Shown here: positions 5,399 to 7,191 of the stretch, in pieces
Layout: each line of letters opens with the position of its first letter
How positions within the stretch are numbered: the stretch's first letter is position 1
Assembly: GCA_018610025.1 (NCBI GenBank)
Contig: JAHENW010000002.1
Coordinates: 1-7,191, forward strand
Direction: 5' to 3'
Length of the DNA: 7,191 nt
DNA from: Thermoplasmatota archaeon
Lineage (GTDB): Archaea > Thermoplasmatota > Thermoplasmata > Halarchaeoplasmatales > Halarchaeoplasmataceae
Translations under genes and position numbers: made by a program
The notes under the pieces: model-generated
The model's database searches: none
What the model was told of the DNA's origin: nothing
What the model saw: only the letters and a program-made list of their open reading frames with translations

Positions 5399-6919
5399 TC
5401 ATACCGTCTGAAAGTCTGGATGGGTCTCCAGTATCATCCCTTCGATAGATATGGGTTGGACATGGTTCGCCATTTTTACAGCATCCTCTAGGTTGTTTTT
5501 ATGGTCAGAATAGATGATGTAGAGGACCTCATCTTCATCCACCTTGTCACCTTTCTTCTTATTCAGTATCAGCCCAGCCTTCTTCTGATGGGGAGCTCCT
5601 GCCGTCCTGACCACTCGAACGATCTCATGATTGTTGATCCGGCCGACATAACCCTCCTCTTTTGCTCGTATCTTCTCTGAATACTTTCCAATCTGGACAT
5701 CCTCCGAAGTCACCTCAGGATCACCACCCTGTCTGTCGATTATCTGCTTCATCTTATCCAGGGCTTCACCGCTCTCAATCAGTTTCTTCGCCTCTTTCTT
5801 CCCTTCCTGGATCCCACCCTGTTCGAGTATCATACCCGCTAAGGAGGTTGACTTCTCTATCAAGCTGGAAGAGGTAGATTCTTTTCCCTCTAAGGCTTCC
5901 AATGCCTCTTTGGCCTCCACGGCCGGTCCTACTCCGGTACCGACCGGTTGTCCTCCATAGCTCATGGCACATCTGACCTGGATCCCTATCTCCTCGCCTA
6001 GGGATACGAAGTCCCGGGCGTACTGCCTGCCTAGGTCCATGTTTTCCACCTTGGTATTCGGACCCACCGGTATATCCATCACTAGATATTCCGCCCCCGC
6101 GGCCTTCTTCTTTGACAGCACGGAGGCAATGACCTGAGGATATGGATCTATACGTAGGGGGTACTCCACCCGGATTATCAGATCATCACCTGGGGCGAGG
6201 TTTACGGCACCGCCCCAGGCTATGGTCCCACCGACCTCTTCAGCTATATCCTTTATCTGATGATTGGAAAGTGATACATTGGCCAGGACCTCGAAGGTAT
6301 CCGCCGTGCCCCCGGCACTAGAGATGGCTCTCGAACTGGTCTTGGGGATCATTAGGCCCGCAGCCGCTACGATGGGGACGATCAATAGAGTTATCTTGTT
6401 CCCAGGGACGCCGCCTATACTGTGATGATCGAAGACAGGATGCTTGTCGAACTCTATTGTATCACCAGTGTCGATCATGGCTTGAGTCAGGTACTTCGTC
6501 TCGGTCAGATTCATACCTTGAGAGTAAACTCCAGATACGTACGCCGAGAGTTCGATATCGGATAATCTCCTCTCGACGATATCGTCTATGATCTCTCTGA
6601 CAGCATGTTCGCTGAGCTCCTCGCCCTCCAATTTCTCCCTGATATGATCGATGGATTCAGGCCTTCCTGTTGGGATGATGGATATACCTTTATCCTCTTC
6701 TGCTTCCAGCTGTTCGTATACTTTCTCCAGCAGGCCGATCTCTCCCTCTTCAACCAGACTTCCCGATATCTCTACCAGTGCCGTTAGATCCCGGTCGTCC
6801 TTCCTCACCTTGATCCTGCTCTGGCTCCGTAGACCAAGTTTTTCCGCATCCTTTCTGTTTAAAATCACCACGCATTCTCCCGCTTGGAGGTCTATCTTCT
6901 TAGCCTTCAAATTCAACAT
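5399..6919 (-). CDS. deoA: AMP phosphorylase (thymidine phosphorylase-like, archaeal DeoA)
   Basis: The enzyme splits AMP (also CMP and UMP in characterised relatives) with phosphate to give the free base and ribose-1,5-bisphosphate, in the cytoplasm. An N-terminal extension of about 85 residues, absent from bacterial thymidine phosphorylases, precedes a helical domain. The nucleotide and phosphate site is clear as HHSIGGVPGNK (165-175) and KTSSRAISSAGGT (193-205). RIDPYPQVIAS (256-266) carries Asp258, the expected proton donor, and Ser266, and GPNTK ends with Lys290. These positions sit two residues later than those I recall for the Thermococcus enzyme. A C-terminal domain (about 405-506) completes the fold, and 506 residues is the usual length. 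The ATG lies 4 bp after the rbcL stop with only a weak GGATG site, so it is probably cotranscribed and translationally coupled to rbcL. That neighbour supports the AMP role over thymidine salvage. Confidence 0.95.
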   Translation of the reverse strand: MLNLKAKKIDLQAGECVVILNRKDAEKLGLRSQSRIKVRKDDRDLTALVEISGSLVEEGEIGLLEKVYEQLEAEEDKGISIIPTGRPESIDHIREKLEGEELSEHAVREIIDDIVERRLSDIELSAYVSGVYSQGMNLTETKYLTQAMIDTGDTIEFDKHPVFDHHSIGGVPGNKITLLIVPIVAAAGLMIPKTSSRAISSAGGTADTFEVLANVSLSNHQIKDIAEEVGGTIAWGGAVNLAPGDDLIIRVEYPLRIDPYPQVIASVLSKKKAAGAEYLVMDIPVGPNTKVENMDLGRQYARDFVSLGEEIGIQVRCAMSYGGQPVGTGVGPAVEAKEALEALEGKESTSSSLIEKSTSLAGMILEQGGIQEGKKEAKKLIESGEALDKMKQIIDRQGGDPEVTSEDVQIGKYSEKIRAKEEGYVGRINNHEIVRVVRTAGAPHQKKAGLILNKKKGDKVDEDEVLYIIYSDHKNNLEDAVKMANHVQPISIEGMILETHPDFQTV

Positions 6920-6923
6920 GATA

Positions 6924-7191
6924 TCACATCCACTTCTCTACTGCTTTCTTCAGTTCCTGATGTTCTTCCATATAGTCTTTCAGGGGAACACCCTGTACGA
7001 AAGCATTTACCGCTTGGCTCAAAGCGGCCGCTCCACTTCTCACACCGTCTGGATGCCCTGATACACCCCCACCGGCCTGGATCTGTACGTCCCGACCGCT
7101 CTTGTCCAGCAGATCGGGTACTAATCCTGGGTGGAGTCCACCGCTGGCCACGGGCATCATCTTCGACAACCCGTGCATATCGTCCAAAAGC
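6924..7191 (-). CDS. rbcL: Type III ribulose-bisphosphate carboxylase, C-terminal part (cut by window edge)
   Basis: RuBisCO adds CO2 to ribulose-1,5-bisphosphate to give two 3-phosphoglycerate. About 88 C-terminal residues are visible. PVASGGLHPG holds the beta-7 Ser-Gly-Gly phosphate-binding loop, and QIQAGGGVSGHPDG holds the beta-8 triple-glycine loop; both are intact. The remaining catalytic residues (carbamylated lysine, loop 6) lie beyond the window edge. Form III is inferred from the MMPVASGGLHPG and SGHPDGVRSGA wording and from deoA placed directly downstream. In that pairing RuBisCO consumes RuBP made from the AMP phosphorylase product by ribose-1,5-bisphosphate isomerase (not in view), serving nucleotide breakdown more than autotrophy. 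The protein ends with a normal charged helix, LKKAVEKWM, at a TGA (6924-6926). The frame stays open to the right edge, so any start codon inside this window is internal. Confidence 0.93.
   Translation of the reverse strand, partial: LLDDMHGLSKMMPVASGGLHPGLVPDLLDKSGRDVQIQAGGGVSGHPDGVRSGAAALSQAVNAFVQGVPLKDYMEEHQELKKAVEKWM

Noticed and set aside
6651..7061. A 136-residue plus-strand open frame across the deoA-rbcL junction.
   Set aside because: It is antisense to two well-supported conserved genes, and its Ser/Phe-rich sequence reads as a mirror of their codons.
1..7191. CRISPR array, insertion sequence, toxin-antitoxin or other defence system.
   Set aside because: There are no regularly spaced repeats, transposase motifs, terminal inverted repeats or paired small toxin genes. 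All long genes have housekeeping or transport roles.

Overview
This is archaeal DNA, most likely euryarchaeal. It encodes archaeosine synthase (a tRNA modification specific to archaea), a WtpABC-type tungstate importer, and the linked pair of type III RuBisCO and AMP phosphorylase. Archaeal promoter signals fit: TATA boxes about 25 bp before predicted starts, strong AGGAGG ribosome sites, GTG starts and one probably leaderless gene. The lineage cannot be fixed from this window. The binding protein WtpA is strongly acidic outside the cell (about 63 Asp/Glu against 25 Lys/Arg after the lipobox), while cytoplasmic AMP phosphorylase is only moderately so (about 84 against 60). That hints at a saline habitat, but weakly.

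Layout, left to right. Bases 1-113 hold the 3' tail of an unidentified plus-strand gene. Bases 139-3115 carry a minus-strand operon read wtpA (lipoprotein), wtpB (permease), wtpC (ATPase), with a 21-bp gap and then a 14-bp overlap. Bases 3116-3369 are a divergent control region. It holds a promoter for wtp on the left and one for a small plus-strand gene on the right, with a G-rich 11-bp-periodic element between them. A 73-residue protein of unknown function (3370-3591) ends in a hairpin plus T-tract terminator. arcS (3704-5377) has its own promoter and no ribosome site. It converges, 21 bp apart, on a minus-strand operon in which the 3' end of type III rbcL (off the right edge) is followed 4 bp later by deoA (AMP phosphorylase).

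The genes form three independent blocks. WtpABC would import tungstate (or molybdate) for pterin enzymes. RuBisCO and AMP phosphorylase form two steps of the archaeal AMP/pentose-bisphosphate route, in which AMP gives ribose-1,5-bisphosphate and RuBP is carboxylated to 3-phosphoglycerate; the isomerase joining them is not in this window. ArcS acts in archaeosine synthesis at position 15 of tRNA.

I see no mobile element, CRISPR array, tRNA or rRNA, and no clear undescribed multi-gene system. The least explained parts are the wtpA start region, the divergent control region, the extra N-terminal membrane segments of WtpB and the 73-residue protein.
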